A stretch of DNA of 37,918 nt, taken from NCBI GenBank assembly GCA_024641555.1, contig JAHECV010000006.1, positions 1 through 37,918 on the forward strand. Reading direction: 5' to 3'. Below are positions 1 through 6,075 of this stretch, piece by piece. The translations under genes and the position numbers were made by a program. Origin of the DNA: Candidatus Planktophila sp. (GTDB lineage: Bacteria; Actinomycetota; Actinomycetes; Nanopelagicales; Nanopelagicaceae). The notes beneath the pieces are model-generated. The model was not told the origin of the DNA, ran no database searches, and saw only the letters and a program-made list of their open reading frames with translations. Positions within the stretch are counted from its first letter, which is position 1. Each line of letters begins with the position of its first letter.

Positions 1-99
1 CCTAGGTCAAAGAAGTCCAGCGTTAACTGTCACGAGTTGCTGGATACCAACCGCGCCAACCGCGCACGGTGGTTTCGAGACAAGACCTGCTGGCGATGA
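1..99 (+). other. possible 3' tail of a gene entering from the left edge
   Basis: Frame 1 is open from the first base to a TGA at 97-99 and reads a basic stretch containing NRANRARWFRDKTCW. It looks more protein-like than the other two frames, but 32 codons are too few to assign a family. The frame of the next gene is also open back to base 1 but has no ATG, GTG or TTG there. A 6-bp inverted repeat (90-95 with 107-112) overlaps this end. Nothing else is recognised in 100-154. Confidence 0.2.
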
Positions 100-154
100 A
101 CGACACCGCCAGAAGAGCGGGTCTCATATGAGGTCCATTAAGGGCTGGATTGTT

Positions 155-643
155 ATGTCTAAGCGGATCAAAAAGAGTAAGACGAGTTATGTCGATGTCA
201 GCGTCGCTGATGAATTGCTAGTGAAGTTAAAGCGAGAACAGAACGAAGCAGTTGGCATGGCAAGGTATGGACGATTTAAAGCGTGGTTGCATTATGCGAA
301 TTTAAATAGCTGGCAGGCGCAGAAGTGGCATTGGGCGTATGTAAATTATTGTGGGCAAGAATGGCGCTGTACATGCGGGTTGGTTATTGCGATGGGAGCT
401 GATGCGGAGGTTTCCGGGCTAGAGCATTTGGATCTAGATGCAGCGCATCGTGCGCGTGGCCATAGATCGTTGCCAGAGTTCGGTGAGCAGGTTGTTGCAT
501 TTATCTATGACTACAAATGGATGGAAGAGCGCGGGGTGTATTACTTCGATGCTTTTTGTCAGGTCTGTGGTGACTCAGTGCGCGAGCGACCAGGTAAAGA
601 TGCTGATCTCTTTGCGCAGATCCATAACATTAGTTGCGGGTAA
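155..643 (+). CDS. hypothetical Cys/His-rich protein, 162 aa
   Basis: I do not recognise this protein. The chosen ATG at 155 has AAGGG 10 nt upstream; an in-frame ATG at 128 would add nine residues (MRSIKGWIV). The N-terminus is basic (MSKRIKKSKTSY). Two cysteine clusters are visible, C66/C72/C74 (CGQEWRCTC) and C135/C138 (CQVC), with a last Cys at 161 and histidines at about 91, 98 and 103, so zinc binding is plausible. No signal peptide or membrane segment is seen, so a cytoplasmic location is likely. It is rich in Trp and Tyr between residues 40 and 65. It ends just before a strong hairpin (665-698) that also lies 3' of an opposing tRNA-like gene. It may be an accessory gene; function unknown. 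Confidence 0.55.
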   Translation: MSKRIKKSKTSYVDVSVADELLVKLKREQNEAVGMARYGRFKAWLHYANLNSWQAQKWHWAYVNYCGQEWRCTCGLVIAMGADAEVSGLEHLDLDAAHRARGHRSLPEFGEQVVAFIYDYKWMEERGVYYFDAFCQVCGDSVRERPGKDADLFAQIHNISCG

Positions 644-664
644 TTACCCAGAGTCACAAGTGCA

Positions 665-698
665 AAGTGGCCCCACGCGACGAACCGTGGGGCCACTT
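665..698. terminator. bidirectional hairpin terminator
   Basis: A perfect 13-bp inverted repeat (665-677 with 686-698, arm AAGTGGCCCCACG) has an 8-nt loop. It lies 22 nt after the stop of the 155-643 gene and 9 nt beyond the 3' end of the minus-strand tRNA-like gene at 707-780, so it could end both transcripts. Confidence 0.7.
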
Positions 699-706
699 AG
701 TGTGCG

Positions 707-780
707 TACCGCTGATAGGATTCGAACCTACGACCGGCAAATTCGTCAGAATGCTGCTCTATCCGCTGAGCTACAGCGGT
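707..780 (-). tRNA. tRNA-like gene, Arg-type body, aberrant anticodon arm
   Basis: Read on the minus strand, the acceptor stem ACCGCTG/CAGCGGT, TA, D-arm GCTC-AGCGGATA-GAGC and T-arm GTAGG-TTCGAAT-CCTAT are all canonical, with discriminator A and no encoded CCA. The D-loop has the GGATA form usual in tRNA-Arg. The anticodon arm is not canonical. There are 23 nt instead of 22 between A26 and the T-stem. The expected stem GCATT/ATTTG does not pair, and an 18-nt reading gives three pairs with two T.T mismatches. At standard positions 34-36 the bases are GAC. The acceptor helix can be extended by five more pairs (TGCGT/ACGCA) into the flanks. It may be a pseudo-tRNA or a tRNA-like regulatory element. 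Confidence 0.6.
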
Positions 781-791
781 ACGCAGAACGG

Positions 792-825
792 AACCTAAGT
801 CAGTTACTAAATACTGATTTAGGTT
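792..825. repeat. hairpin of the tRNA-like repeat unit, copy A
   Basis: An inverted repeat (792-804 with 813-825, arm AACCTAAGTCAGT, one G.T pair) lies on the 5' side of the tRNA-like gene at 707-780. On the plus strand it is followed by a T-rich stretch, so it could act as a rho-independent terminator against plus-strand transcription. The same arm sequence flanks the tRNA-like gene at 5854-5926. Confidence 0.6.
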
Positions 826-836
826 TTCTGCTTTGT

Positions 837-845
837 TGTGGATAA
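837..845 (-). promoter_or_regulatory. perfect DnaA-box 9-mer, copy A
   Basis: The minus strand reads TTATCCACA, the consensus DnaA box. It lies 11 nt beyond the hairpin of copy A. The same 9-mer sits at the same relative place in copy B (5983-5991). Whether DnaA binds it is not shown by sequence. Confidence 0.45.
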
Positions 846-937
846 ATCTGATGATCTATCTATTATTAAAAAGTTATTACTTAGTCTTTCTATAAAAGTA
901 ACGGGTCTGCGATTTTATTTCAGAGTAGGATCGAGAT

Positions 938-2002
938 ATGAATACTCTCTTTGATCCACTTACTTTGCGCGGGGTTACCTTTCAAAATCGTGTTTGGGTA
1001 TCGCCGATGTGCCAATACAGCGCTACCGATGGATTTGTGGGTGCTTGGCATAGTGCGCATCTGGGGGCTTTTGCCACGGGTGCGCCGGGGTTGATCATGG
1101 TTGAGGCAACGGGCGTTGTTCCTGAGGGGCGAATTTCAATCGCCTGTCCTTCAATTGAAGATGACGAACATGCCAAAGCTTTTGCACCGATGGTTGATTT
1201 TGCGCACTCGCAAGGTGTGAAGATGGGAATTCAGTTAGCGCATGCTGGGCGTAAAGCATCGACGATGCGTCCTTGGGATGAGCAACGCATGGCAAAGATT
1301 GGCGAAGGTGGTTGGCAAGCTGTTTCATCAACCAACGTTGCCTTTGAAGGTTATCCGGCGCCAAGAGCGTTAACTGTCGCTGAAATTGCGCAGTTGGTAA
1401 AAGATTTTGCCGATGCGGCGCGGCGCGCGGTGGAAGTTGGCTTTGATGTAATCGAGATACATGCAGCGCATGGTTATCTGCTGCATCAGTTTTATTCTCC
1501 GGTTTCTAATGATCGAACCGATGAATATGGTGGAAGTTTTGAAAACCGAATTCGTTTCTTAATGGAGGTAACGCGTGCTGTGCGCGCTGCGATTGGCGAT
1601 CAGGTGGCGCTCTTTGTTCGCATCTCAGCAACTGATTGGGTTGATTACGGTTGGAACTTGGTTGATTCAGTCGAATTGGCAGCGCAGTTGAAAGACGCGG
1701 GCGTTGATCTCATCGATGTTTCATCAGGTGGCGCAGTCCACAATGCGCCAATTAAGGCAACGCCTGGATTCCAAGTTCCTTTTGCGGCAGCGATTCGCAA
1801 AGAAGCGGGTATCCCAACGGCGGCAGTTGGTTTGATTACCGAACCGGCACAGGCGCAATACATTATTGAGACCGAAGAAGCAGATGCGGTTTTCTTGGCG
1901 CGGGCGATGTTGCGCAATCCGCGTTGGGCGATGAGCGCTGCAGAGGCTTTGGGTGTAAAGATTCCGTGGTCGATGCCGCTAGATCGCGGCCGAACTATTT
2001 AA
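938..2002 (+). CDS. Old Yellow Enzyme family NADPH dehydrogenase (YqjM/NamA-like)
   Basis: This is an FMN-dependent ene-reductase that reduces activated C=C bonds of unsaturated carbonyl compounds with NADPH in the cytoplasm. At 354 aa it is near the usual length for the YqjM branch. The N-terminus FDPLTLRGVTFQNRVWVSPM followed by C25 matches the YqjM FMN-redox cysteine region. HAGRKAS (about 102-108) and the substrate-binding H175/H178 pair in EIHAAHGYLLHQF are present, followed by the family signature NDRTDEYGGSFENR. A TATAAA at 891-896 could be its -10, and AGGA lies 9 nt before the ATG. Its stop (2000-2002) directly abuts the stop of the opposing DUF2256 gene. The physiological substrate cannot be told from sequence. 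Confidence 0.92.
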   Translation: MNTLFDPLTLRGVTFQNRVWVSPMCQYSATDGFVGAWHSAHLGAFATGAPGLIMVEATGVVPEGRISIACPSIEDDEHAKAFAPMVDFAHSQGVKMGIQLAHAGRKASTMRPWDEQRMAKIGEGGWQAVSSTNVAFEGYPAPRALTVAEIAQLVKDFADAARRAVEVGFDVIEIHAAHGYLLHQFYSPVSNDRTDEYGGSFENRIRFLMEVTRAVRAAIGDQVALFVRISATDWVDYGWNLVDSVELAAQLKDAGVDLIDVSSGGAVHNAPIKATPGFQVPFAAAIRKEAGIPTAAVGLITEPAQAQYIIETEEADAVFLARAMLRNPRWAMSAAEALGVKIPWSMPLDRGRTI

Positions 2003-2140
2003 CTACTTTCCGTTCTTACATTTCTCTGAACAATATTTAACGTTCTCCCAATCGCGCGCCCATTTCTTGCGCCATTCAAAGGGCAGTGCGCACGTTGCAC
2101 ATATTTTCGGCGGAAAGCCGTTCTTAGTCTTCGCGATCAC
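2003..2140 (-). CDS. DUF2256 family zinc-ribbon mini-protein, 45 aa
   Basis: A tiny protein too short for usual ORF cut-offs. The core [19 protein letters not shown] then NVKYCSEKC matches the DUF2256 pattern: CxxC, PF.WRKKW, W..V.YCS.rC. The four cysteines (14, 17, 37, 41) should bind zinc; family function is unknown. I chose the GTG at 2140 because it gives the usual short basic N-terminus. The frame stays open upstream through the terminator and tRNA, which is not coding. No Shine-Dalgarno precedes the GTG, but TATTCT ends exactly 6 nt before it, suggesting a leaderless mRNA. It is tail-to-tail with the OYE gene with zero spacing. Confidence 0.75.
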   Translation of the reverse strand: MIAKTKNGFPPKICATCALPFEWRKKWARDWENVKYCSEKCKNGK

Positions 2141-2170
2141 TCGAGAAGAATAGATGTAACGCAAAGTAAT

Positions 2171-2211
2171 CAAAAATGGGATCCCGCGACGTATACGGGA
2201 TCCCATTTTTG
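2171..2211. terminator. strong symmetrical hairpin terminator 3' of the tRNA at 2219
   Basis: A perfect 16-bp inverted repeat (2171-2186 with 2196-2211, arm CAAAAATGGGATCCCG) with a 9-nt loop and A/T tracts on both sides. It lies 7 nt past the 3' end of the tRNA-like gene and just upstream of the presumed DUF2256 start, so it separates the two transcripts. Confidence 0.8.
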
Positions 2212-2218
2212 ACTTGCA

Positions 2219-2292
2219 TGACCCTGGTGGGATTCGAACCCACAACCTCTCGCTACGTCTCAGGAGTGCTCTATCCGTTGAGCTACAGGGCC
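2219..2292 (-). tRNA. tRNA gene, Arg-type body, irregular anticodon arm
   Basis: On the minus strand the acceptor GGCCCTG/CAGGGTC (one G.T), TA, D-arm GCTC-AACGGATA-GAGC and T-arm GTGGG-TTCGAAT-CCCAC are fully tRNA-like, with discriminator A. The D-loop GGATA is Arg-like. As in the gene at 707-780, 23 nt separate A26 from the T-stem and no 5-bp anticodon stem forms. An 18-nt reading gives CTCCT/GCGAG with three outer Watson-Crick pairs, a C.C mismatch, a T.G pair and an 8-nt loop GAGACGTA. Standard positions 34-36 read GAC, while a canonical Arg(CCT)-like loop string CTCCTGA also occurs but without a stem. The decoding identity is therefore unresolved. Confidence 0.6.
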
Positions 2293-2400
2293 ATGACGTG
2301 AAGTTAGAGAAATTGAAAATCAAAATGTGAAAACTTTTCATCCCTGTGGATATTTCTAGTGATATGGTTGTCAAACGTCGCAGGAGTGTGAGTTACAGGA

Positions 2401-2428
2401 AAAGCCCGCAGAGGAATCTGCGGGCTTT
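2401..2428. terminator. rho-independent terminator of the alcohol dehydrogenase gene
   Basis: A perfect 12-bp inverted repeat (2401-2412 with 2417-2428, arm AAAGCCCGCAGA) with a GGAA loop. On the minus strand it is followed by TTTTCC, and it lies 29 nt after the stop of the minus-strand dehydrogenase. Confidence 0.85.
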
Positions 2429-2457
2429 CACTTTGTGCGAATTTAACTAATTCGTTT

Positions 2458-3489
2458 CTAGCGCCCAGGTGTAATAACCGTGATGCCGCCAAAAGGTTGA
2501 GAGTCCAAATCAGCGAGTGCTTTAGCGCCTTCAGTTAAACCAACTTCGCGAGTAATAAGCACCGCTGGATTTAATTTGCCGCTGGCAACGAGCGCCAACA
2601 TTTCTGGGTAATCCTTCGCCGCCATTCCGTGCGAACCAAGTAGATCTAACTCCCACGCGATAACGCGGGCCATTGGAATATCAGTTAAGCCATTTGCGGT
2701 AAGCAAAAGGCCAAGTTGTAAATGACGGCCGCGACGAGCAAGGGAAAGCACAGATGCGCTGGCAGTTTGTTGACTTCCTAGCGCATCGACCGCGACATCT
2801 GCTCCCCCAATGTCTTGCATATAAGCAACTGGGTCAATGAGTTTTGAATTGATTGTTTCGGCGCCAAGTGATTTAGCTATGTCAAGTGCGGCATCGTTTA
2901 TGTCGACGGCGTAAACCTTTGCGCCCTGAGATTTGGCGATGATGACTGCGCTTAATCCGACTCCGCCACAACCGTAGATAACAACTGTTTCGCCAGCTTT
3001 AACTTGTGCGCGCTTGATGAGGCCGCGATAGGAAGTTGCAAAACGACAGCCGAGTGCTGCAGCGGTTGCGAAGGAAACGTTTTCAGGAATTGTCACTAGG
3101 TTGAAATCGGCGTTATCGATTGAAACGTATTCGGCGAAAGACCCGAAACCGGTAAAGCCTGGCTGAGTTTGTGTTGGACAGACTTGGGCATCACCACGTG
3201 TGCAGTACTGGCATTTGCCGCAGCCGCAGACAAAGGGAACAGTTACGCGATCGCCGACTTTATAATTTGTAACAGCGCTGCCAATTTCTGAAATCACGCC
3301 GGCTAATTCGTGGCCCGGAACATGCGGCAAGACGATATCTGAATCATGTCCCATCCAGGCGTGCCAATCGCTGCGGCAAAGCCCGGTTGCTTCGACTTTG
3401 ATAACGACGCCGTCATTGCTGGCAGTCGGCGCCTGAATATCTTTTATTTCAAGTGGGCCCTTAAATTGCGTAAAGTAGATTGCTTTCAT
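2458..3489 (-). CDS. zinc-dependent medium-chain alcohol dehydrogenase
   Basis: An MDR-superfamily NAD(P)-dependent alcohol/polyol dehydrogenase, cytoplasmic, 343 aa (typical length). The catalytic zinc ligands are visible as C38 (GLCRSDWH) and H60-E61 (VPGHELAG), with C151 in ALGCRF as the probable third. The structural zinc site is C90, C93, C96 and C104 in CGCGKCQYCTRGDAQVC. The Rossmann motif is VVIYGCGGVGLSA near 170. The C-terminal part resembles alcohol/threonine dehydrogenase-like enzymes, so the substrate is open. It stands alone on the minus strand between a terminator and the toxin-antitoxin pair. The ATG at 3489 starts a typical MKAIYF N-terminus. Confidence 0.9.
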   Translation of the reverse strand: MKAIYFTQFKGPLEIKDIQAPTASNDGVVIKVEATGLCRSDWHAWMGHDSDIVLPHVPGHELAGVISEIGSAVTNYKVGDRVTVPFVCGCGKCQYCTRGDAQVCPTQTQPGFTGFGSFAEYVSIDNADFNLVTIPENVSFATAAALGCRFATSYRGLIKRAQVKAGETVVIYGCGGVGLSAVIIAKSQGAKVYAVDINDAALDIAKSLGAETINSKLIDPVAYMQDIGGADVAVDALGSQQTASASVLSLARRGRHLQLGLLLTANGLTDIPMARVIAWELDLLGSHGMAAKDYPEMLALVASGKLNPAVLITREVGLTEGAKALADLDSQPFGGITVITPGR

Positions 3490-3560
3490 TAACGCTGGCC
3501 AATTCGAAGCTTTAGCAAGATAGTCATAAGTGGATGGTAGGCGAAAAATTTAAGAAATTG

Positions 3561-3839
3561 TTACTTGTCTTGCTTTTTTAAATCCATATAAAAATTTTCA
3601 TGTGGACCAACCACCAAAAGCGTTATTTCGCGTGGGGAGATAATGCGGTAGGCCAGCAGCCACTGATTATTATTCGATCTGAATTTATATCCGCTCACGC
3701 CATTCAGATCACCTATCTTGGCATCGCCAAGTTCTGGGTTTTCTGAAATCGCTTTTACAGCCTTATCGAGTGCTCGCTTTTGGTTTGGGTGCAGACGCCT
3801 AAGCGAACGCGAAAATTGGGCACCGTAGGTGACTTTCAT
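3561..3839 (-). CDS. RelE/ParE superfamily toxin of a type II toxin-antitoxin system
   Basis: A 92-aa small basic protein with the RelE/ParE layout: KVTYGAQFSRSLRRLHP at the start, a helical hairpin, then LAYRIISPREITLLVVGPH near the C-terminus. RelE-like members cleave mRNA at the ribosome and ParE-like members poison gyrase; the sequence alone does not decide which. It follows a ParD-like antitoxin gene and overlaps its stop by 1 nt (TAATG), the usual translational coupling. No damage to the frame is visible. Confidence 0.8.
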   Translation of the reverse strand: MKVTYGAQFSRSLRRLHPNQKRALDKAVKAISENPELGDAKIGDLNGVSGYKFRSNNNQWLLAYRIISPREITLLVVGPHENFYMDLKKQDK

Positions 3840-4048
3840 TAGCCGAAGGAGTACTCCTCTGTGGCTTCTTCAGCATCTGCTTTCATAATTTCCCGAATTA
3901 ACGAAAATGATAGATCTGGATTTTCTTCGGCGATAAGTGCCATACGAAAATAATATTCAATTTGGCGTGGGACAGAACGATGTTCTACGGCGGCGATACG
4001 TTTGGCATCTTCGACTAGTTCATCGGAAAGTTTTACGGTTTGCGCCAC
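3839..4048 (-). CDS. ParD-like antitoxin
   Basis: A 69-aa protein that starts with a ribbon-helix-helix-like segment (QTVKLSDELVEDAKRIAAVE) and continues HRSVPRQIEYYFRMA, matching the ParD-like antitoxin family. The acidic C-terminus (KADAEEATEEYSF) is the likely toxin-neutralising tail. The start is GTG at 4048 with AAGGAG 6-7 nt upstream. It is the first gene of a two-gene unit with the RelE/ParE toxin. By family precedent it should bind its own promoter; a 15-nt palindrome at 4096-4110 is a candidate operator. Confidence 0.82.
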   Translation of the reverse strand: MAQTVKLSDELVEDAKRIAAVEHRSVPRQIEYYFRMALIAEENPDLSFSLIREIMKADAEEATEEYSFG

Positions 4049-4095
4049 GTATTTCTCCTTTGTTGGGACAAGGTGAGCATATCAGGAGAGGTTGC

Positions 4096-4110
4096 AAAAG
4101 GTTACCTTTT
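4096..4110. promoter_or_regulatory. palindrome, candidate antitoxin operator
   Basis: AAAAGGTTACCTTTT has perfect 7-nt arms around one T. It lies 48 nt upstream of the antitoxin GTG, where the -35 region would be if TATGCT (4075-4080 on the minus strand) is the -10. ParD-type antitoxins autorepress at such dyads; the assignment here is an inference. Confidence 0.4.
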
Positions 4111-4187
4111 TACACCTGGAATCCCCGCCAGGCGTTGCTTGTCTTACAGCGGCTGGTGTTCAGGCGGAGATGATGAAAAAAGCGAAA

Positions 4188-4676
4188 CTAATTTCCTCGT
4201 TGGCTAATTTCATAGCCCCAGACATCAAAGTCATCGAGATCAACTTTTTTATAACCGCGAGCTTCGAGCGCAGATACCGCTTGGGCGCGATGTTCGATTG
4301 AGTGATGCACCGCTTGGGTGATAATCGTCGAGCGCATCCAATGGAAAGTTTGGCCATCGCGGTGTACTTCGATTGATTGATCGTCAAGCTCAACGAGTTT
4401 AAGTAAGCGCGCATCATTAGTTGCCAATACTTTTGCGATCTCGCGCAATTCGGCCATGTTCTTTGGCGGTTCAAGAACAACGCTTTCCTTGCCTTCTAAG
4501 CGCGATGCGTAACCGCCAGATGAAGCGGCGATATGGCGCAGGATTTCGCGGACCGGAAATTCGGGGTCAGTTGCATAGGCATCGAGGGCTTCGGCGGGTA
4601 ACTCGGCAATTAATTTGTAGATCTCTTGATTGGCCCAGGCCATATGTTCGAGTGCGCACTTAAGTGAAATTGTCAT
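4188..4676 (-). CDS. DinB-like (DUF664-type) metal-binding four-helix protein
   Basis: A 162-aa protein of the DinB/YfiT-like superfamily, mostly uncharacterised enzymes, some thiol-transferases dependent on mycothiol or bacillithiol. The N-terminal HMAWANQEIY is typical. The metal triad is probably H48 (ILRHIA) with H125 and H129 in the HHSIEH motif. It is cytoplasmic with no signal peptide. It starts 9 nt after the stop of the upstream secreted protease gene on the same strand, so the two may be co-transcribed, though TAGTAT 6 nt before the ATG could also give a leaderless start. Substrate unknown. Confidence 0.8.
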   Translation of the reverse strand: MTISLKCALEHMAWANQEIYKLIAELPAEALDAYATDPEFPVREILRHIAASSGGYASRLEGKESVVLEPPKNMAELREIAKVLATNDARLLKLVELDDQSIEVHRDGQTFHWMRSTIITQAVHHSIEHRAQAVSALEARGYKKVDLDDFDVWGYEISQRGN

Positions 4677-4685
4677 GGACGAATA

Positions 4686-5753
4686 CTACTTTTTCTTGTA
4701 GCCAGACGGGCATTTTGGCGAAACGCCAGTGACTTTCTTGGTTGCCTTGCCCTTAACGCAAGTGATCGTTATTTTCTTAGGTGCTGCAACGGGTTTGGCG
4801 AGAGACGCTGGTGATGCTGATGCCGAAGGCGTTGGCGTTGGTGTTGGTTTTGCTTTCGCTTTTTCGGTTGCTTCTTGGGCAAGTGCTGCCGCAACGAACT
4901 CTTCCGCTTTCTTCAAGATATCTAGATGATCGTAAATTGGTGATGCATATCCGATGCCACCCTTACCATCGTAATAGCCAGCTGCACCACAGGCATAACC
5001 GTTCATTCCATTCGGCGTAACCGCTAGGTAAATTTCTTCACCTTTATATCTCGCCGTCAGAGATCCACCAGAATCACCACTACACGGACTGACTTTCCCG
5101 CCGCCCCAAGTGAGCAGACTTCCTTTAAGCTGAGGTCGTTCGTAACCCACTAAAGAAAGAAAATCTTCATAGGGACGTACCTGAACTTTTAATTTTCGGG
5201 GTTCGAGCGATCTTCCAAACGGATCTTGCGGGCATGGCAATTGATCACCTTCCTTGCAGCGATCTTTGTATTCGCCATATCCGGTAATTTCCACGAAAGC
5301 ACGCTCGCTTTCTAGCTCTTTGGCAATTTCGCGTGTAGCTAATTTTGCAGGTTCAACATCTGCAATATCTTCACCAACAACATAGATAGCAAAATCTCCC
5401 AAAGTTGCATTTTCATATCGCATAGAAGTAGAAACCCATTTCTTTACGACTTTAAATTTTTTCAAGTTATCTGTGACTTTGGAATTGGGTAATCCTGCGA
5501 AAGCTGGCAAACCTGAATAATCAATTTTGTTACCGTTGCTATCGAAATTCATCTCACCGTGACCTGCGGTGAAGATAATTCTTGGCGCATACAAATAACC
5601 TGACCAGCCCGGCGAGTTCTGATTTATTTCACGAAACATAGGCACAATGCGTGGGTTTGAGTAGTCGATGACGCCGTTATACGAAGCGTTTGCGGGTTGA
5701 ATGAGCGCTAACGCAGATAGCGCTATCACAACGGCGGCGGCGCGAAATTTCAC
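4686..5753 (-). CDS. secreted trypsin-like serine protease with C-terminal ITC-type module
   Basis: A 355-aa exported S1-type protease. Residues 1-23 form a signal peptide ending ANA. The catalytic triad is visible: H65 in FTAGHGE (usually TAAHC), D120 in LGDFAIY and S228 in CSGDSGGS. Cysteine pairs around 166/174 and 224/255 could form disulfides. A Pro/Thr/Ser linker (about 302-325) leads to a C-terminal module from about 327 to the stop, with two Cys and ending GYKKK. The same module ends the two secreted proteins at 6834-8516 and 8520-10172. The start is GTG at 5753. TTTACA, a 17-nt spacer and TATTTT place the predicted transcription start on this GTG, a leaderless layout. The substrate is unknown. 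Confidence 0.85.
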   Translation of the reverse strand: MKFRAAAVVIALSALALIQPANASYNGVIDYSNPRIVPMFREINQNSPGWSGYLYAPRIIFTAGHGEMNFDSNGNKIDYSGLPAFAGLPNSKVTDNLKKFKVVKKWVSTSMRYENATLGDFAIYVVGEDIADVEPAKLATREIAKELESERAFVEITGYGEYKDRCKEGDQLPCPQDPFGRSLEPRKLKVQVRPYEDFLSLVGYERPQLKGSLLTWGGGKVSPCSGDSGGSLTARYKGEEIYLAVTPNGMNGYACGAAGYYDGKGGIGYASPIYDHLDILKKAEEFVAAALAQEATEKAKAKPTPTPTPSASASPASLAKPVAAPKKITITCVKGKATKKVTGVSPKCPSGYKKK

Positions 5754-5788
5754 TTGCCAAAAATATGGCGTTGATCAACTCATGTAAA
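5754..5788 (-). promoter_or_regulatory. predicted promoter of the protease gene, leaderless
   Basis: The minus strand reads TTTACA, 17 nt, TATTTT, 6 nt, then the GTG start codon. The spacing is that of a sigma-70-type promoter whose transcript begins at the start codon. No Shine-Dalgarno is present. Confidence 0.5.
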
Positions 5789-5811
5789 TAGTTACTCTGC
5801 GTTAGAAAATA

Positions 5812-5846
5812 CTAATGGCCACGCTTAACTACGGCGTGGCCATTAG
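5812..5846. terminator. hairpin terminator 3' of the tRNA-like gene at 5854
   Basis: A perfect 13-bp inverted repeat (5812-5824 with 5834-5846, arm CTAATGGCCACGC), followed on the minus strand by TATTTTCT. It is located like the hairpin at 665-698 relative to its tRNA-like gene, and the two share the core TGGCC.CACG. Confidence 0.7.
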
Positions 5847-5853
5847 GTGTGCG

Positions 5854-5926
5854 TACCGCTGAGGGGGCTCGAACCCCTACACTCCCATTAGTTAGATAGG
5901 TGCTCTATCCATTGAGCTACAGCGGT
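5854..5926 (-). tRNA. tRNA gene with anticodon position AAC (identity doubtful)
   Basis: On the minus strand all arms fold: acceptor ACCGCTG/CAGCGGT, D-arm GCTC-AATGGATA-GAGC, anticodon stem CCTAT/ATGGG (one T.G), variable AGTGT, T-arm AGGGG-TTCGAGC-CCCCT, discriminator A. The anticodon loop is CTAACTA, giving AAC (nominally Val, codon GUU). A34 in a Val tRNA and a pyrimidine at 37 are both very unusual. The D-loop GGATA is Arg-like. The acceptor stem, D-arm, 5' hairpin and further flank are near-identical to the unit at 707-845, while the anticodon and T arms differ. The acceptor helix extends five more pairs (TGCGT/ACGCA). Confidence 0.65.
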
Positions 5927-5937
5927 ACGCAGGACGG

Positions 5938-5971
5938 AACCTAAGTCAGAGCAAGTTGGCTGACTTAGGTT
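5938..5971. repeat. hairpin of the tRNA-like repeat unit, copy B (terminator on plus strand)
   Basis: A perfect 12-bp inverted repeat (5938-5949 with 5960-5971, arm AACCTAAGTCAG) followed on the plus strand by TTTTTATTT. It is a textbook rho-independent terminator for plus-strand transcription that would cross the tRNA-like gene in antisense. The same element is at 792-825. Confidence 0.7.
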
Positions 5972-5982
5972 TTTTATTTGGT

Positions 5983-5991
5983 TGTGGATAA
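5983..5991 (-). promoter_or_regulatory. perfect DnaA-box 9-mer, copy B
   Basis: The minus strand reads TTATCCACA, 11 nt beyond hairpin B. The shared context TTGTGGATAAAT matches copy A at 837-845. DnaA binding is not shown by the sequence. Confidence 0.45.
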
Positions 5992-6017
5992 ATGTCAGAT
6001 CAAACCTTTAGACTGTA

Positions 6018-6069
6018 ATTAGTTGGTGGGATGCTCTATTCATTGGGTTGCAGCGGTAAAGGACGGAAT
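6018..6069 (-). pseudogene. degenerate 5' half of a tRNA-like unit
   Basis: The plus strand from ATTAGTT to GGACGGAAT aligns with 5887-5939 with scattered substitutions and a short deletion. It retains the anticodon-side sequence, D-arm, 5' acceptor strand and leader of the tRNA-like gene; the 3' half (T-arm and 3' acceptor) is missing. It lies 26 nt beyond DnaA-box copy B, so it looks like a tandem partial duplication. Its leader part (AAAGGACGG) now sits where the ribosome-binding site of the 6076 gene should be. Confidence 0.6.
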
Positions 6070-6075
6070 CAATTG

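Noticed and set aside
438..845. 135-codon plus-strand frame across the end of the first gene and the tRNA-like unit
   Set aside because: It is a shadow of the 155-643 gene followed by the antisense of structured RNA; no protein-like sequence.
2003..2374. Long 123-codon frame on the minus strand covering the DUF2256 gene and the tRNA
   Set aside because: Its N-terminal two thirds are the translated tRNA and terminator hairpin; only the last 45 codons match a protein family.
6031..6075. N-terminal extension MLYSLGCSGKGRNQL of the 6076 gene
   Set aside because: The DNA is a degraded tRNA copy, and a ribosome-binding site fits the ATG at 6076.
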